Assembly: GCF_017983445.1 (NCBI RefSeq)
Contig: NZ_JAGOBJ010000001.1
Coordinates: 251,632-315,631 of the forward strand
Source of the DNA: Halomonas sp.
GTDB lineage: Bacteria > Pseudomonadota > Gammaproteobacteria > Pseudomonadales > Halomonadaceae
Length of the DNA stretch: 64,000 nt
Reading direction: 5' to 3'
Made by a program: the position numbers and the translations under genes. Shown one piece after another: positions 42,718 to 51,423 of this stretch (within the stretch, counting starts at the first letter, position 1; the number at the start of each line of letters is the position of its first letter). Under the pieces are notes generated by a model. That model made no database searches, was not told the DNA's origin, and saw only the letters and a program-made list of their open reading frames with translations.

Positions 42718-43917
42718 ATGACTCAGGTTTCCCTGCCTTTTACGCGTGAAGAGTATTCTCAACGCCTATGGAAGGTGCGTGCTGAAATGGCCAGCCGCGG
42801 TATTGATGTATTGATCGTCAGTGACCCATCTAACATGGCGTGGCTGACCGGCTATGATGGCTGGTCGTTTTACGTGCACCAGTGCGTGCTGGTTGGCCTG
42901 GAGGGTGAGCCGGTATGGTTCGGGCGGCGTATGGATGCCAACGGCGCGCTGCGAACCTGCTGGATCGATCCTTCCAACATCACTTACTACCCCGATTACT
43001 ATGTCCAGAATCCGGATATGCACCCGATGGATTATCTGGCCCAGTCGATCCTGCCGGATCGCGGTTGGCATACCGGCGTGGTGGGCATGGAGATGGACAA
43101 CTACTACTTCTCTGCCAAGGCGTATCAAAGCCTTTTGCGCGAGCTGCCCCACGCCCGCTTTATCGATGCCAATGCGCTGGTGAACTGGTGCCGGGCGATC
43201 AAGTCGCCCCAGGAAATTGCCTACATGCGCGTGGCTGGCAAGATTGTCGAGGGCATGCATTCACGCATTCTGGAAGTGATCGAGCCGGGGCTGCCCAAGA
43301 GCAAGCTGGTCTCGGAAATCTATCGGGTCGGCATCGAAGGCTTTGTGGATGAGAACGGTAAGGTGCATGGCGGCGATTACCCCGCCATCGTACCCATGCT
43401 GCCTACCGGAAAGGACGCCGCGGCTCCCCATCTGACTTGGGACGACACGCCGTTTCGTGAAGGCGAGGGCACGTTCTTCGAGATCGCTGGGGTGTTCAAG
43501 CGCTATCACGCGCCCATGTCGCGTACCGTGTTTCTTGGCAGGCCACCGACCGATTTTATTCGCGCCGAGTCGGCCCTGCTGGAAGGTATCGAAAATGGCC
43601 TAGCGGTTGCCAAGCCGGGCAATCGCACGGCGGATATCGCCATGGCCCTGGGCGCTGCCATGGATAAATACGGCTTTGACCGGGGTGGCGCACGCTGTGG
43701 CTATCCCATCGGTATCTCCTATCCGCCGGACTGGGGCGAGCGCACCATGAGCCTGCGGCCCTCGGATGAATCCATCCTGCAACCCGGCATGACCTTTCAC
43801 TTTATGCCGGGGCTTTGGGTGGATGACTGGGGGCTGGAAATTACCGAAAGCATACTGATCACTGAAACAGGCTGTGAAACGCTGGCCAATTTTCCACGGC
43901 AGTTATTCGTTAAATAA
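42718..43917 (+). CDS. doeA: Ectoine hydrolase DoeA
   Basis: A 399-residue protein of the M24 (creatinase/Xaa-Pro aminopeptidase) fold, the length I recall for Halomonas elongata DoeA. The N-terminal domain has 'IVSDPSNMAWLTGYDGWSFY', and the C-terminal pita-bread domain has 'GEGTFFEIAGVFKRYHAPMSR' and 'WGLEITESILIT'. DoeA opens the ectoine ring to N-alpha-acetyl-L-2,4-diaminobutyrate, the first step in using ectoine as carbon and nitrogen. The ATG at 42718 is preferred over an upstream TTG because of length and a GGTGAG site. doeB follows. Confidence 0.95.
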   Translation: MTQVSLPFTREEYSQRLWKVRAEMASRGIDVLIVSDPSNMAWLTGYDGWSFYVHQCVLVGLEGEPVWFGRRMDANGALRTCWIDPSNITYYPDYYVQNPDMHPMDYLAQSILPDRGWHTGVVGMEMDNYYFSAKAYQSLLRELPHARFIDANALVNWCRAIKSPQEIAYMRVAGKIVEGMHSRILEVIEPGLPKSKLVSEIYRVGIEGFVDENGKVHGGDYPAIVPMLPTGKDAAAPHLTWDDTPFREGEGTFFEIAGVFKRYHAPMSRTVFLGRPPTDFIRAESALLEGIENGLAVAKPGNRTADIAMALGAAMDKYGFDRGGARCGYPIGISYPPDWGERTMSLRPSDESILQPGMTFHFMPGLWVDDWGLEITESILITETGCETLANFPRQLFVK

Positions 43918-43936
43918 GCAGTTATTCATTAAATAA
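43899..43936 (+). repeat. 19-bp tandem duplication spanning the doeA stop codon
   Basis: Two adjacent 19-base copies (43899-43917 and 43918-43936) differ at one base. The first copy encodes the last doeA residues and its stop; the second is non-coding. A smaller echo (AATAAG-CGCTA twice) follows at 43934-43966. It looks like replication slippage. Confidence 0.88.
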
Positions 43937-43986
43937 TAAGTCGCTATATGACAATAAGCCGCTAAGTAACTGATTAAGGATTCGTT

Positions 43987-45003
43987 ATGACCCTGCGACC
44001 GAGCCCGATTTCCGCCACTGTCGACTTTGATGCTGATGGCGTGCAACACGGCTTTTTAAAGCTGCCTATCTCAACCGATATTTCGGCCTGGGGAGCAGTC
44101 ATGATCCCGATCACGGTGGTCAAGAATGGCGAAGGCCCCACGGCCCTGTTAACCGGCGGCAATCATGGCGACGAATACGAGGGAATCACTTCGTTGCTCA
44201 AGCTTTCCAATGCATTGACAGCCGAGGACGTCCGCGGACGGGTGATTATCGTGCCATGCATGAATACGCCAGCGGTAATGGCAGGCGCGCGCACCTCGCC
44301 CATGGACAAAGGCAACCTTAACCGCAGCTTCCCGGGTGACCCCAACGGCAGCGTAACGCTGCAAATCGCCGACTACTTTACCCGCGTGCTGGTGCCCATG
44401 AGCGATGTGGTGCTGGATCTGCACTCTGGTGGCCGTACGCTGGACATTCTGCCGTTCGGTGCTTCCCACGTGCTGGATGACAAGGCACAGCAGCAGGCCG
44501 CACTGGAAGGTGCCAAGGCGTTTGGCGCACCCTACGCCATGGTGATGTTTGAGCTGGACGCCGAAAAACTCTTTGATACCGCCTGCGAGCGTCAGGGCAA
44601 GGTGTTTGTGGCCACGGAACTAGGCGGTGGTGGCACCTCCACGCCGCAAAGCATGGCAATTACCCAGCGCGGCGTACGCAACTTTCTGATCCATTACGGC
44701 CTGCTAGAGGGCGAGGTGGATATGCCGCAAGGTGGTCAGGTCTACCTGGATATGCCTGACGCCAGCTGTTATGTACAGAGCCAGCATTCCGGCGTTCTTG
44801 AGCTCTGCGTGGCGCTGGGTGATGCGGTAACTAAAGGACAGGTGTTGGCCTACGTTTACGACATGACCCGCACCGGCAGCGAGCCGGTTGCCTACCGCGC
44901 CGAACGCGATGGCGTGTTGATGGCCCGGCGCGCCCCGGCACTGGTCAATATGGGGGATACCATTGCGGTGATTGCCGATGTTATCGATCGCCTGGAGGCA
45001 TAG
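43987..45003 (+). CDS. doeB: N-alpha-acetyl-L-2,4-diaminobutyrate deacetylase DoeB
   Basis: A 338-residue zinc enzyme of the succinylglutamate desuccinylase/aspartoacylase family. The zinc ligands are expected in 'GGNHGDEYEG' (His and Glu) and 'DLHSGGRTLD' (His); the C-terminal beta domain contains 'GVLELCVALGDAVTKGQVLAYV', a lipoyl-like fold. It removes the acetyl group from the DoeA product to give L-2,4-diaminobutyrate and acetate. An AAGGA site precedes the ATG. It lies 69 bases after doeA and 8 bases before doeX. Confidence 0.95.
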   Translation: MTLRPSPISATVDFDADGVQHGFLKLPISTDISAWGAVMIPITVVKNGEGPTALLTGGNHGDEYEGITSLLKLSNALTAEDVRGRVIIVPCMNTPAVMAGARTSPMDKGNLNRSFPGDPNGSVTLQIADYFTRVLVPMSDVVLDLHSGGRTLDILPFGASHVLDDKAQQQAALEGAKAFGAPYAMVMFELDAEKLFDTACERQGKVFVATELGGGGTSTPQSMAITQRGVRNFLIHYGLLEGEVDMPQGGQVYLDMPDASCYVQSQHSGVLELCVALGDAVTKGQVLAYVYDMTRTGSEPVAYRAERDGVLMARRAPALVNMGDTIAVIADVIDRLEA

Positions 45004-45011
45004 CCCAAGGC

Positions 45012-45494
45012 ATGATGAAACTCGATCGGTTCGATCTCAAAATTCTCGATATCCTTTCCCGCGACGGGCGAATCACCAAGTCAAAACTGGCTGAGGCGAT
45101 CAACCTCTCGGTCAGCCCCTGCTGGGAGCGGGTCAAACGTCTGGAAAAAGCCGGGGTGATTGAGGGCTACACCGCGCGTATCAACGCTGACGTACTGGTA
45201 CCGCGTAATCCTGTGTGGGTGCAGATCGAGCTAAAAGCCCACAATGCCGAAAGCTTCGCGCGTTTTGAAGCTCTGGTGATGGATACGCCGGAGGTCACTG
45301 AATGTGTCGCTGTCGGCGGTGGGGTGGACTATCTGGTGAAGTTTGAAGCCCGCACGATTGATAGCTACCAGCGGTTGATGGACAAGTGGCTGGTATCCGA
45401 GGCGGGCATTGAGCGTTACTTCACCTATATCGTGACCAAAACGGTCAAGCGTGAGCCGATTGGCATTGATGTCGAAGGCATGAACGGCATGTGA
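45012..45494 (+). CDS. doeX: Lrp/AsnC-family regulator DoeX
   Basis: A 160-residue Lrp/AsnC protein: an N-terminal winged helix ('DILSRDGRITKSKLAEAINLSVSPCWERVKRL', residues about 12-45) and a C-terminal ligand-binding RAM domain. The symbol follows H. elongata, where DoeX sits behind doeB and binds near ectoine/doe genes. It probably senses diaminobutyrate or an ectoine derivative and adjusts the doe genes. Either of two adjacent ATG codons could be the start. It is only 8 bases from doeB, so it is co-transcribed. Confidence 0.92.
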   Translation: MMKLDRFDLKILDILSRDGRITKSKLAEAINLSVSPCWERVKRLEKAGVIEGYTARINADVLVPRNPVWVQIELKAHNAESFARFEALVMDTPEVTECVAVGGGVDYLVKFEARTIDSYQRLMDKWLVSEAGIERYFTYIVTKTVKREPIGIDVEGMNGM

Positions 45495-45523
45495 CTCATC
45501 AGTCCCTGTTCAACATTAAGTGA

Positions 45524-46735
45524 TCAAACGGCGGATTCCGGGAGAGCGTCAAGCGTTGCAGCGTCACTGAAATGGCTCTCTCGAACCTGGTTTCGACCCG
45601 CATTTTTTGCGGTATATAATGCCCTGTCAGCGGCCTGAATCAGCGTGTTGAGCTCATCCAGAGGATCAATAGGACCCACGCATACCCCCACGCTTACGGT
45701 AACGATGCCAACGTTTGACAACGTGTGGGGAATGGCAAGGCTGGCGATATTTGTCCGTATATTCTCGGCCAGCGCTAACGCGTTATGCTCAGCGCTATTA
45801 TCCGTTGAGCGTAGAATCAGAAATTCTTCGCCCCCAAAGCGGCATACCATATCCTTCGGTGTACAGGCGGCACGAATAGACTCCGCAACGGTTTGTAAAC
45901 AGTAATCCCCGCCCGCATGCCCATAGTGATCGTTAAATGCTTTGAAATAATCCACGTCCACAATCACGACAGCGATATGCTCGTGTGAGGTACATTCTTC
46001 TAATAGCCGTGCTGAATAACGGGCAAGGCCACGGCGATTAGATAGCCCTGTTAGGGGGTCCATACTAGAAATTCTTTCCAGGTCTGCATTGCGCTCGGCA
46101 AGCTCGAAACGTAACTGGTCAGTATTAACATTTTGCAGGTACAGCCGTAATGATTCAGAGGAAAAACGGTAGTTGGCCATAAGCGTCAGCACGACCGCAG
46201 GTAGGCCAAATGCTAAATGATTGATTACGTATTCAAGGTTGGCGCCGGGCAAAAACCAGATAGTGGTATACAGGCAGAGACTCACCAGCAGCGAGCCATA
46301 GAAGCTGTGTTCGAACGGTGGTGTTAGAACAATGGTGAGCACCAGCTGAAAAATCAGGCCAGCATAGAAGTAGTGAAGTACGCGCGGGTTTTCCGACCCG
46401 AGCAAAGCTATACACCAAACCGCCGTCCCCACAACGACTACCCCAACACCTGCAAGCTCCTTATAACGAATGGAAACGGGGTGTTTGTAATAGGCAAACA
46501 AGGCAATGGTCAGTGGCCCAACGATTAACAGACGTAGCAATGTCGACCTGAGGCCGATATCAGGCAGTATGTAGATATCAACCAGCGTGTAGGAAAAGTA
46601 AAAAATCGCCAGAAGCTTCGTCACCAGAACAAGCGAATGCAAACGTTCGTCATGCCGATCGATATCGTATCTTTCCCGAACGGTTTCGGCATTAGTGAGT
46701 TGAGCGAGCTGCTTAAAGTAAGGAAGTTGATACAC
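45524..46735 (-). CDS. Membrane-bound diguanylate cyclase (GGDEF protein)
   Basis: A 403-residue protein with about six membrane segments (residues about 35-195) followed by a GGDEF domain (about 220-385). The active-site motif is intact (GGEEF within 'CRFGGEEFLI') and the 'DPLTGLSNRRG' start is normal, so cyclic-di-GMP synthesis is expected. The inhibitory I-site, normally R-x-x-D five residues before the motif, reads T-P-K-D, so product inhibition may be absent. The GTG start is supported by an AGGGGG site. It lies in opposite orientation between doeX and doeC, splitting the doe genes, and is divergent from doeC. Confidence 0.92.
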   Translation of the reverse strand: MYQLPYFKQLAQLTNAETVRERYDIDRHDERLHSLVLVTKLLAIFYFSYTLVDIYILPDIGLRSTLLRLLIVGPLTIALFAYYKHPVSIRYKELAGVGVVVVGTAVWCIALLGSENPRVLHYFYAGLIFQLVLTIVLTPPFEHSFYGSLLVSLCLYTTIWFLPGANLEYVINHLAFGLPAVVLTLMANYRFSSESLRLYLQNVNTDQLRFELAERNADLERISSMDPLTGLSNRRGLARYSARLLEECTSHEHIAVVIVDVDYFKAFNDHYGHAGGDYCLQTVAESIRAACTPKDMVCRFGGEEFLILRSTDNSAEHNALALAENIRTNIASLAIPHTLSNVGIVTVSVGVCVGPIDPLDELNTLIQAADRALYTAKNAGRNQVRESHFSDAATLDALPESAV

Positions 46736-47161
46736 CGTTTTCCCCCTGGCCCGATATAGCTGGCGTTACGCGATCTTTGTAAGGGTAAGATCTTAAACCA
46801 GTCGTTTAAGCAGGACAGACCATGACGTAAAGCGACGCTTATCTAGATCTAGAGCTGACCTAGAATGACCGGCCATCTTTCCTGAGGCGTTAGATATACC
46901 ACAACACAACGAATATTTAGACTTGTTTAAACATGACTCTTGCCCGTTAGCTCCAGCGTGACGGTGGGCACCAAAAAAAACCTCTGTAAAAGTGCTTTTG
47001 ACAAAAAAAGTGACGCTATAACGCTGCTCTTTCAAAAACACTTCGTGCGCTATCTCCCTTACGCTAGGCACATCGAAAAGCTAGGCCAAAAGCCAGTTTT
47101 TTCAATCGTCAACGTGCAACGGTTTGTCGCCTGTCAATGGCTTCAACCAGGGGAGGTGCCC
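46736..47161. other. Divergent intergenic region between the diguanylate cyclase gene and doeC
   Basis: This 426-base region must hold promoters for both genes. An open frame in the doeC frame covers part of it but has no start signal or family resemblance. A perfect TTGACA at 46998 sits in an A-rich stretch, but its only good -10 match is too close (13 bases). No terminator or riboswitch was recognised. Confidence 0.6.
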
Positions 47162-48658
47162 ATGACCACACTATCGACCACGCTGGTTAAACGCTTGGAA
47201 GACCCGCGTCTGTTCCGCCAGTACGCCTATGTAAATGGCAAGTGGACGCATGGGGAAGGTGGCCGTGAAGAAGCGGTGTATGACCCGGCAACCAATGAAG
47301 CCATTGGGCATATCCCTCTGCTTGAAGCTAATCAGATTACTGCTGCAGTTGATGCGGCTGAAGCCGCCTTTGTTCGCTGGCGTGCGCTGCGAGCCGATGA
47401 GCGCTGCGAGCGTCTGCTCGCCTGGTACGATCTGATTCAGGCCAACCGTGAAGACCTGGCTACTATCATGACGCTGGAGCAGGGCAAGCCGCTGCCTGAT
47501 GCGCGTGGCGAGGTGGAGTACGGCGCAAGCTTTGTGCGCTGGTTCGCCGAAGAAGGCAAGCGCACCTACGGGGAAACTATCCCCAGCCATATACCTAACG
47601 CCTCGCTGGGGACTCTCAAAGAGCCTGTCGGCATCGCCGCCATGATTACGCCGTGGAACTTTCCGCTGGCCATGATTACCCGTAAAGCGGCTGCTGCCCT
47701 GGCCGCCGGCTGCCCGGTGATTGTAAAACCCGCCAATGAGACGCCTTTTTCAGCACTGGCGTTGGCGGAATTGGCCGAGCGGGCAGGCATACCGGACGGC
47801 ATCTTTAACGTAGTATTGGGTGAGCCTGCCGAAGTCTCAAAAATTCTGTGTTCTGAGCCGCGCATCCGGGCGCTGTCGTTTACCGGCTCCACCCGTGTGG
47901 GCCGCCTGTTAATGGAACAAAGCGCCGGTACCGTGAAGCGTCTTTCCCTGGAGTTGGGGGGCAATGCGCCGTTTATCGTTGGGCCTGATATGGATCCTAA
48001 AGAAGCGGCCTATGCAGCGGTGGCGGCCAAGTTTCAAACGGCTGGGCAGGACTGCCTGGCGGCCAACCGTATTCTGGTACACAAATCCATTCACGATGAG
48101 TTCGTTGTGCAGTTCACCGAGCGTATGGCGGCATTGACTGTGGGCAACGGCTTGCAGGGAGAGGTTGATCTTGGCCCGTTGATTCATCGACAGGCCGTGG
48201 AAAAGGCCGCCGCGATTGTCGATGATGCGATTTCTCGTGGTGCCACGCTAGTCATGGGGGAGCAGGGCCAGGCGCCGGGCGAAAACTTCTTTATGCCGGT
48301 GCTGTTAACGGGGGTAACGCCGCAGATGAAGGTCTGGCGGGAAGAGAACTTTGCTCCCGTGGCCGGAATTACCGCTTATTCTAGCGACGAAGAGGTCATT
48401 GAGCTTGCCAACGATACCGAGTATGGCCTGGCGGCTTATGTGTATACCCATGATATCCGCCGCATCTGGAAGCTGATGCGGGCGCTTGAGTACGGCATGG
48501 TCAGCGTGAATTCGGTGAAGATGACCGGCCCGCCGGTACCGTTTGGCGGTGTAAAGCAGTCCGGCCTTGGCCGTGAGGGCGGTGCCACCGGTATCGACGA
48601 GTATCTCGAAACCAAGTATTACTGTTTGGGAGCGCTTGGGTCGGTTTCAGGAAGCTAG
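47162..48658 (+). CDS. doeC: Aspartate-semialdehyde dehydrogenase of ectoine catabolism DoeC
   Basis: A 498-residue NAD(P)-dependent aldehyde dehydrogenase of the succinate-semialdehyde dehydrogenase type. It contains 'MITPWNFPLAMITRK', the catalytic Glu in 'LELGGNAPF', the catalytic Cys in 'TAGQDCLAANR' and 'EENFAPVAGI' near the C-terminus. In ectoine breakdown DoeC oxidises aspartate semialdehyde, formed by DoeD, to aspartate. The ATG at 47162 has a GGGGAGG site 6 bases ahead; the longer open frame upstream is discarded. Without the doe context I would have called it a GabD-like enzyme. Confidence 0.92.
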   Translation: MTTLSTTLVKRLEDPRLFRQYAYVNGKWTHGEGGREEAVYDPATNEAIGHIPLLEANQITAAVDAAEAAFVRWRALRADERCERLLAWYDLIQANREDLATIMTLEQGKPLPDARGEVEYGASFVRWFAEEGKRTYGETIPSHIPNASLGTLKEPVGIAAMITPWNFPLAMITRKAAAALAAGCPVIVKPANETPFSALALAELAERAGIPDGIFNVVLGEPAEVSKILCSEPRIRALSFTGSTRVGRLLMEQSAGTVKRLSLELGGNAPFIVGPDMDPKEAAYAAVAAKFQTAGQDCLAANRILVHKSIHDEFVVQFTERMAALTVGNGLQGEVDLGPLIHRQAVEKAAAIVDDAISRGATLVMGEQGQAPGENFFMPVLLTGVTPQMKVWREENFAPVAGITAYSSDEEVIELANDTEYGLAAYVYTHDIRRIWKLMRALEYGMVSVNSVKMTGPPVPFGGVKQSGLGREGGATGIDEYLETKYYCLGALGSVSGS

Positions 48659-48698
48659 CGGCGCAGATTGCATAAAATTTACGTTGTTACTAATTATA

Positions 48699-48724
48699 AA
48701 ACTTTCCTAACAGTAGGAAGGTTT
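48699..48724 (+). promoter_or_regulatory. Inverted repeat between doeC and doeD
   Basis: Two 11-base arms, AAACTTTCCTA and TAGGAAGGTTT, pair with a single G-T wobble around a 4-base loop, about 20 bases before the doeD start. No T run follows. It could be a regulator's operator (DoeX is a candidate) or a mRNA hairpin that limits or protects doeD translation. Confidence 0.55.
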
Positions 48725-48743
48725 ATCGTACAGAGAGAACGTT

Positions 48744-50177
48744 ATGAGCCAGCATCAGGATCTGATTAAACGCGACCGCAAAGTCACTTTTCACGCCTCT
48801 ACCCATCTGCGTGATTTCGCCCATGGCGATGCGCCGGGCCGTGTAATTACTGGCGGTAAGGGCATCAATATCGTGGATAAGGACGGCCGCGAATTTATCG
48901 ACGGTTTTGCCGGCCTTTACTGCGTCAATATCGGCTATGGCCGTACGGAAATTGCCGAAGCGATCTACAAGCAGGCAATGGAGCTGTCTTACTACCACAC
49001 CTACGTGGGCCACTCGAACGAGCCGCAGATTGCGCTTTCCGAGCGTATCCTGAAAATTGCGGGCATGAACATGTCCAAGGTCTACTACGGCATGTCGGGT
49101 AGCGACGCTAACGAAACCCAACTGAAAATCGTGCGTTACTACAACAACGTGCTGGGCCGTCCGCAGAAGAAAAAGGTTATCTCACGCATGCGCGGCTATC
49201 ACGGTTCGGGTATTGCGTCCGGTTCACTGACGGGGCTCAAGGCATTCCACGACCATTTCGATCTGCCGATTGATACCATTCGCCATACCGAAGCGCCGCA
49301 CTACTACCTGCGCGCCGCCGAGCAGCACGGCATGACCGAGCTTGAGTTCTCTGCTTTCTGTGCCGAAAAACTCGAAGCGATGATTCTGGAAGAGGGCCCT
49401 GATACGGTGGCTGCATTTATCGGCGAGCCGGTTTTGGGTACGGGCGGTATCGTCCCCCCGCCGGAAGGCTACTGGGACGCCATTCAGGCTGTGCTTGTCA
49501 GATACGATGTGCTCCTTATTGCCGATGAAGTAGTATGTGGCTTTGGACGTACCGGCTCGGACTTTGGCAGCCACCACTACAATATGAAGCCTGACCTGGT
49601 GACGATTGCCAAAGGTTTAACCAGCGCTTACCAGCCGCTTTCCGGCGTCATTGTGGGCGAGAAAGTATGGCAGGTACTTGAGCAGGGCACCGGCGAGTTT
49701 GGCCCCATCGGCCATGGCTGGACCTACTCAGGCCATGCGCTGGGCTGTGCGGCAGGTATCGCCAACCTGGACATTATCGAGCGGGAAAACCTGGTAGGTA
49801 ACGCGGCTGAAACCGGTGCCTACTTCCAGCAGCAGCTGAAAGCCAATTTTGAAGGCCATCCTTTACTTGGCGATGTACGCGGTGTTGGCTTAATGGCGGC
49901 ACTGGAATTCTCACCTGAGGCAGCACAGCGCCTGCATTTTGACCCGGCACTGAAAGTTGGCCCGCGCGTGGCGGCTGCAGCAATGGAAGAGAACCTGATT
50001 GCTCGTGCCATGCCCCAAGGCGATATCCTAGGCTTTGCGCCCCCGCTTACCATTAACCGCGCTGAAGTCGACGATATGATTGGCCGTGCCAAACGTGCCA
50101 TCGACCGGGTGACCGATGAGCTTACGCGTTCAGGCGATCTGAAAAAAGGCCATCAGGAAGCCGCCTTTACAATCTAA
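48744..50177 (+). CDS. doeD: L-2,4-diaminobutyrate transaminase DoeD
   Basis: A 477-residue class III PLP aminotransferase. The PLP-binding Lys is in 'LVTIAKGLTSAYQPLSG', preceded by the Asp of 'LLIADEVVCGFGRTG'; the substrate/PLP phosphate region 'YGMSGSDANETQLKI' is intact. DoeD transfers the 4-amino group of L-2,4-diaminobutyrate to an acceptor, giving aspartate semialdehyde for DoeC. It follows doeC on the same strand by 85 bases and is closed by a strong terminator, so doeC and doeD form one unit separate from doeABX in this genome. Confidence 0.93.
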   Translation: MSQHQDLIKRDRKVTFHASTHLRDFAHGDAPGRVITGGKGINIVDKDGREFIDGFAGLYCVNIGYGRTEIAEAIYKQAMELSYYHTYVGHSNEPQIALSERILKIAGMNMSKVYYGMSGSDANETQLKIVRYYNNVLGRPQKKKVISRMRGYHGSGIASGSLTGLKAFHDHFDLPIDTIRHTEAPHYYLRAAEQHGMTELEFSAFCAEKLEAMILEEGPDTVAAFIGEPVLGTGGIVPPPEGYWDAIQAVLVRYDVLLIADEVVCGFGRTGSDFGSHHYNMKPDLVTIAKGLTSAYQPLSGVIVGEKVWQVLEQGTGEFGPIGHGWTYSGHALGCAAGIANLDIIERENLVGNAAETGAYFQQQLKANFEGHPLLGDVRGVGLMAALEFSPEAAQRLHFDPALKVGPRVAAAAMEENLIARAMPQGDILGFAPPLTINRAEVDDMIGRAKRAIDRVTDELTRSGDLKKGHQEAAFTI

Positions 50178-50197
50178 TTGAGAGGTTTTGACCTGAT

Positions 50198-50230
50198 AAA
50201 CGCCGCTGCGTATGCAGCGGCGTTTTTGTT
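50198..50230 (+). terminator. Rho-independent terminator after doeD
   Basis: AACGCCGCTGC pairs perfectly with GCAGCGGCGTT around a GTAT loop and runs into a T-rich tail. It closes the doeCD unit 21 bases after the doeD stop. Confidence 0.95.
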
Positions 50231-50289
50231 TTCGATTGGGGCAGCTATGCTGAACACAGCACATGATCAACGGACATGTAGGAGTGACT

Positions 50290-50967
50290 ATGCAACCGGT
50301 ATTGGCATTCGATGTGTACGGCACGCTGATTGATACCCAAGGGGTTACTACCGAGCTTGAACGGCGGCTTAGTGATGCATCCCGGGCTGGAGAGTTTGCC
50401 AAGCGCTGGCGGGAGAAGCAGCTGGAGTACAGTTTTCGCCATGGCTTGATGGGCGCCTATGTGCCTTTTTCAGAATGCACACGAGAGGCCTTGGTATTCA
50501 CCAATCGTGCGCTACAGGCGGGTCTTTCCGACAATGATCACGACCACCTGATGGCTATTTATGCAGAGCTGCCTGCCTTCCCTGATGTGGTGCCTGCACT
50601 CGATCAGCTGCGTGACGCAGGTATTCGCTGCGTAGCGTTTTCCAACGGCACTGCCGAGGCGGTCACAAAGCTTTTGACACGGGCGGGGGTAGGAAGCCAT
50701 ATGGATGCGGTGGTAAGCGTAGATGACATCAAGCGCTTTAAACCGGATCCCGCTGTATATACTTATTTGCGAGCGCAGTTGGAGACGCGCCCCGAACATA
50801 CCTGGTTAATTTCCAGCAATCCCTTTGATGTGATTGGCGCGACCCACGCAGGGCTTCGCAGTGCCTGGGTGCGGCGCCATTCTGATGCGCCTTTTGATCC
50901 ATGGGGAATTGAGCCGGATATGACGGTGCCTGATTTGGAAACGCTGGCAACGCGACTGATCGGTTAG
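50290..50967 (+). CDS. Type II (S)-2-haloacid dehalogenase (HAD superfamily)
   Basis: A 225-residue HAD hydrolase of the L-2-haloacid dehalogenase group. The nucleophile Asp8 is in 'FDVYGTLID'; the family-specific Arg is in 'KRWREKQLEY'; 'FSNGT' and Lys in 'KRFKPDPAVY' follow; and the final motif 'SSNPFDVIGATHAGLRSAWV' matches the S-S-N-x-F-D arrangement of dehalogenases rather than the D-D of phosphatases. It hydrolyses L-2-haloacids to D-2-hydroxyacids. The ATG at 50290 has an AGGAG site 6 bases ahead. It stands alone after the doeD terminator. Confidence 0.87.
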   Translation: MQPVLAFDVYGTLIDTQGVTTELERRLSDASRAGEFAKRWREKQLEYSFRHGLMGAYVPFSECTREALVFTNRALQAGLSDNDHDHLMAIYAELPAFPDVVPALDQLRDAGIRCVAFSNGTAEAVTKLLTRAGVGSHMDAVVSVDDIKRFKPDPAVYTYLRAQLETRPEHTWLISSNPFDVIGATHAGLRSAWVRRHSDAPFDPWGIEPDMTVPDLETLATRLIG

Positions 50968-51027
50968 GTTGGTATCCCGACCTTGAGGCCGCATAATAGG
51001 CCACACGTAACGACTTAGGATGCGATC

Positions 51028-51375
51028 ATGTCAGAGAAAATTTACTGTGTTGCAGGTTTCAAACCCAAGCCGGGCAAGGAAGAAGCGGTGTTCAAAGCGC
51101 TTCAGGGTCTGGAGCCCAACACTCACCGTGAAGATGCGTGCATTCACTACACGGTGACGCGCCAGATCGACAACCCCTTCGCCCAAGGCACCGGTTACCC
51201 GATTGTATTCCATGAAATCTGGGCCAGCCGTGAAGAGTTTGAAGCGCACTGTCAGCGTAAAGAGATTCAGGACTTCTTTGCTGAGCACGTTGAATCACCC
51301 GATGGCGATATTGAAGATGCCAATGTGTGCGTGTATACCGATGAGCCCCTTAATTTTGATGCGCCCAAGGTATAA
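51028..51375 (+). CDS. Small ABM-family (antibiotic biosynthesis monooxygenase-like) protein
   Basis: A 115-residue dimeric alpha/beta-barrel domain of the ABM/quinol monooxygenase family: an N-terminal strand 'IYCVAGFKPKPGKEEAVFKAL', the conserved 'CIHYTVTRQIDNP' strand and 'FHEIWASREEFEAHCQR' helix start. These proteins are cofactor-free oxygenases or simple detoxifying proteins; no substrate can be named. It lies 48 bases ahead of luxS and is probably co-transcribed with it. Confidence 0.8.
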   Translation: MSEKIYCVAGFKPKPGKEEAVFKALQGLEPNTHREDACIHYTVTRQIDNPFAQGTGYPIVFHEIWASREEFEAHCQRKEIQDFFAEHVESPDGDIEDANVCVYTDEPLNFDAPKV

Positions 51376-51423
51376 ACCCAGCACATTGACTGGGCCCACG
51401 ACACTGTTAGACGCGGAGTAAAC

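Noticed and set aside
46940-47161. In-frame N-terminal extension of doeC
   Set aside because: It has no ribosome site or similarity to aldehyde dehydrogenases, whereas the ATG at 47162 has a strong site and gives the family's usual length.
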